Positions 61,168-64,000 of a stretch of 64,000 nucleotides of DNA are shown here, piece after piece. The notes below the pieces were generated by a model. The model worked only from the letters and a program-made list of their open reading frames with translations, was not told where the DNA came from and made no database searches. Source of the DNA: Castor canadensis (lineage: Eukaryota; Chordata; Mammalia; Rodentia; Castoridae); NCBI RefSeq assembly GCF_047511655.1, contig NC_133392.1, positions 91,381,042 to 91,445,041 of the forward strand. Direction: 5' to 3'. How positions within the stretch are numbered: position 1 is the stretch's first letter; each line of letters opens with the position of its first letter. Made by a program: the position numbers and the translations under genes.

Positions 61168-61581
61168 GAGGCATTTTTTTTTAATAAATTTTTTTATTAG
61201 GATAGATTTGTTATACGGGGGAAATTCATAGTGACAATTCTGGTTAGGCTTATGTTGTACATTGATTAGATCACCCCCATCCTCTCTCTCCCTCAACCCT
61301 CTCCCTGCCTCACTTTAAGCAATTGCAAGAGGTATCTTTGTTCTATTTCATATAAGTATATGAAGTACAACTACTATAGAAAGCAGTATTGAGATTCCTC
61401 AAAAAGCTAAAGACAGAACTGCCATATGATTCAGTGATACTGCTCCTGGGCATCTACTCACAGGAACATAAGTCAAGATACAATAGAGACACCTGTACAT
61501 CAATGTTCATTGCAGCACTATTCACAATAGCCAAGCTATGGGAACAACCCAGATGCCCTACAACTGATGAGTGGGAGGCAT
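61168..61581 (-). mobile_element. L1 insertion with 5' inversion (twin priming)
   Basis: 61175-61360 is an L1 3' end on the minus strand, starting with a T-rich (poly-A complement) stretch. 61362-61574 encodes the ORF2 C-terminal end on the plus strand (ELPYDSVILLLGIY, CTSMFIAALF, CPTTDEW). The two parts of one L1 thus face each other. Flanking 'gaggcat' copies at 61168-61174 and 61575-61581 may be a short target-site duplication. Confidence 0.7.
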
Positions 61582-61890
61582 CTTCAAAGAGGAGGTTCTT
61601 AAATGGAGGAAATTCATTTTCTAGACAGACAAGGAAAAGGGAAGGACATTCCAAGCAGAGGTAGTGGCATATGTAAAGATTCATGAATATGAAATAAGAC
61701 AATGTGTTCAAGGAACTCATTACTATTATGAGGACATAGGTTCAGGGAAGGAAGAGAATTGAAGATGAAGCTGGATGAGTAAGGCAGGGACTGGAAAAAT
61801 ACAAAGCAATTGGGGATTTTATTGTAAGAAACTGGTGACCCAATGATTGGTTGTAAGCAGGGAAATGACAATGAATTTAGTGTTCAAACA
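61582..61890 (-). repeat. L2 fragment (antisense)
   Basis: 'acattccaagcagaggtagt', 'gcatatgtaaagattcatga', 'gtgttcaaggaactca' and 'gttgtaagcagggaaatgac' match the same antisense L2 region seen at 42.1 and 57.1 kb. Confidence 0.6.
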
Positions 61891-61899
61891 AGTTTAAGT

Positions 61900-63380
61900 C
61901 TTAACTGCTTTCAATTGATTATTACATGTGAACAATATAGTAAAAAGCAATGAAGTGTATGAGATTTTTATATCTCTAACATAGCCATCTGTATTGAACA
62001 TACATTTTTATGTGTGTGTATCACCCACTTCTCCTCCTCTTCTTTCGCTTCCTCTTTTTTCTTCTTCTGTAATAGTACCTGGTTTTCCTTTGGGGATTAC
62101 CCCTCCCCTCAGTGATTACAGTTTCCTACAATTGTCAAACAAATTGTCTTGCTGAAGGAAGTTTGAGTAAGAGATCTGAGCAAGACTCTTCCTTTTCCTC
62201 CAGGAATTTACATTTTGTGAGGAGTGCCTCAAGGATGGGAAAAGATTGAACTTGATCCAACTGGTGTCACCACCCTAAAGGGACAGTCTGTGCTTCCTAT
62301 TGCTCAGGTTATCAGTTTCCTCAGTCTTCCTCTTTCTGAAGCTAGGTATCCCTGATTGCCTTCGATTCCCTGGAGTTCCTCATAAACTACCTATAAATTC
62401 CATTTTTGCTTAAGGTAACAAATTCTCTTCAAGCCAGGTGCAGTTTGTTCCCGAGCTAAGAGCCTTAATTTATTCATCATCAGGGAAGGAGGATGTTTTG
62501 CCTAGATTTACCTTCTGAAGTTAGTTGGAAACTTTGTACGAAAGGTGTTTTACTTCTGAGAACACAGTAGGCAATCCTTTTCCTTCTGGGTCATGCTGCT
62601 ATGCCAGTGTGGTAGCAGGAAATAACTCAGGTTTGCTTTCATCTCAGAACCTGGAGATCTTCCTTTTTCTTCTCCTCTCCTCTCAGGAACCTGCCTAGAA
62701 CAGAAGGACTCTCTACTTGTGAAGAGTCGTTTTCATTTCATATCTGGCCAAGACACTTTTTAATATTTAGCATAGGGAGTCATCTCCTTCACAGAAACAC
62801 CCACGTTCTTCTCACAAAAACATCCATATTCTTCAAAATGAAAAAGACTGATAGGTCTTTTCTGCTTTCCATCTTGCCCCAGAGCTACTCAGAGGCCATA
62901 AACATATAATTGTGTGCTTGCATAGGGAGGCAAGATGCAGATAGAAGAAAAATGAAAGGACAAGAGAAGGAAAAGAACACAAGTTAATATTTTTAAATGC
63001 CCCAGTCCTTTAATAATAAAAATAATAGTGCCTATATGTATTATTATTTATTATTTTTATGGCTTTTTGTTTGTATGTTTTCATTTTGTATCTTGCTAAC
63101 AGATGGAGACTGTAAATTTATTGCTAGATGTGTTAGGTTGTTTTCCTGGGGACATAGTGATTCCTTTTAGTCACTGTAACTCTGGCAATGTGTCTGAAGA
63201 TGAACAATTTTCATGCATTTTCCATTGATCAGAAGCCACGCTTCCCATCAAAATGTTTAGTATGCAGCCTGTCAATATTCAGGACTAGCTTTTGGGTTAC
63301 TGTCAAGGTGTTACTAACATTTAGTTGGTTTTTTTCATGTACACCTTCTGACTTCTGACATGAAAAACTGCCTGTCTGCT
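61900..63380. other. Unassigned intergenic sequence
   Basis: Pyrimidine-rich sequence at 62.03-62.75 kb and otherwise ordinary AT-rich DNA. No gene and no repeat named with confidence. Confidence 0.4.
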
Positions 63381-63391
63381 TTTATATAAAA

Positions 63392-63505
63392 GAAATCTGG
63401 GGCATGTCTCAAGTGGTAGAGTGTCTGCCTAGCAAATGCAAGGTCCTGGGTTCAAACACCAGTACTGCAAAAATAAATAAATAAGTAAATAAATAAATCT
63501 GGGTG
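63392..63505 (+). repeat. ID-like SINE with (AAAT)n tail
   Basis: 'catgtctcaagtggtagagt', 'gcctagcaaatgcaaggtcc' and 'gggttcaaacaccagtactg', followed by an AAAT array. Confidence 0.9.
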
Positions 63506-63569
63506 GCAGAAAGTACGGGGTGCAAGAAGTGACTATGAATGCTTTATCATGCTTCTTGCTGAACTTGGG

Positions 63570-63850
63570 GTGATTTTTAAAATTTTATTCTTTTTTATTA
63601 TCATATTGCTGTTGTCCTGGGGGTGCATCGTGACATTTACAAAAGCTCCTCCAATATATGATAGTTGAATTCACCCCCTCCATAATTCTCCTTTATCCCT
63701 TCTTCCCCCATTCCTGGAATAGTTTACACCTATTTCATTTTTCCATTTTTATACATGAGTACATAACATTTCCACTAGATTATAGCGATGTTTTTTATTC
63801 TCCATATCTGCCAAATTCAACAGTAACTTTCTTTAGGTAAGCACATGTTC
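63570..63850 (-). mobile_element. L1 3'-end fragment
   Basis: A T-rich start, then 'tgcatcgtgacatttac', 'gttgaattcaccccctccat' and 'tacatgagtacataaca'. This resembles the 3' end at 61.2 kb rather than those at 42-43 kb, so at least two L1 lineages are present. Confidence 0.55.
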
Positions 63851-64000
63851 TGTTAGAGACAGGGCTCAAGAGAATAACATGGCTCCTTCTCTGATGCTGG
63901 TCACATCTCATCCTTCCTTCTCACATCATTTCTTTCTTTGCTACTGAAATGTGGAGCTTGTGGTTATACAGAAGACTGAGGCAAAAGGAAGGGAAAAGGC

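Noticed and set aside
61389-61664. 91-codon plus-strand protein gene
   Set aside because: The first half is L1 ORF2 C terminus from an inverted L1; the rest reads into flanking antisense L2.
41550-64000. DNASE2B or UOX exons expected beyond RPF1 by synteny
   Set aside because: I looked for recognisable coding blocks on both strands and found only repeats and unassigned sequence; these genes probably lie past the right edge.

Overview
This is a stretch of mammalian nuclear DNA, most likely from a rodent outside the mouse/rat group. The genes are intron-split with GT-AG junctions, there are two CpG-rich promoters, and about half of the rest is interspersed repeat. Dozens of short SINEs are either a tRNA-derived ID-like unit (core 'tggctcaagtggtagagc', then 'gttcaaaccccagtacc'), a 7SL/B1-like unit, or the two joined as a dimer. 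This mixture resembles beaver-type (Castoridae) or related squirrel-clade SINEs. That genus guess rests on memory and is an inference.

Three genes were recovered by joining exons on consensus splice sites. (1) 1534-13192, minus strand: the 5' end of SPATA1, with a putative non-coding exon at the CpG island, a 48-nt exon carrying the start codon (5597-5644) and one further coding exon (1534-1640); the rest lies off the left edge. (2) 13494-21515, plus strand: complete GNG5 (G-protein gamma-5, 68 aa, CaaX box CSFL), with two coding exons and a 3'UTR exon, divergent from SPATA1 across a shared promoter. (3) 22446-41448, minus strand: complete RPF1 (Brix-domain ribosome production factor, 349 aa) in nine coding exons that all join in frame. 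It is convergent with GNG5; the predicted poly(A) signals are about 0.8 kb apart, with a compound GA/GT/TC microsatellite and an ID SINE between them. The order SPATA1 - GNG5 - RPF1 is the one known from human 1p22.3.

From about 41.55 kb to the right edge I recognise no gene. This flank holds antisense L2 fragments broken by younger L1 and SINE insertions, MaLR-type LTRs, MIRs, MER5/Tigger-type DNA transposon relics and a twin-primed (inverted) L1. The DNASE2B/UOX neighbours expected beyond RPF1 are not seen.

The genes do not form a pathway: GNG5 is a membrane signalling subunit, RPF1 acts in nucleolar 60S assembly, and SPATA1 is linked to spermatogenesis. They share only promoter architecture: CpG islands with an NRF1-like palindrome beside both start regions, and ETS-type sites at RPF1. 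I found no previously undescribed system. The best leads are a frame-neutral GNG5 exon 2 with a latent in-frame ending in exon 3, inverted SINE clusters in RPF1 intron 3, and well-preserved retrotransposition scars.
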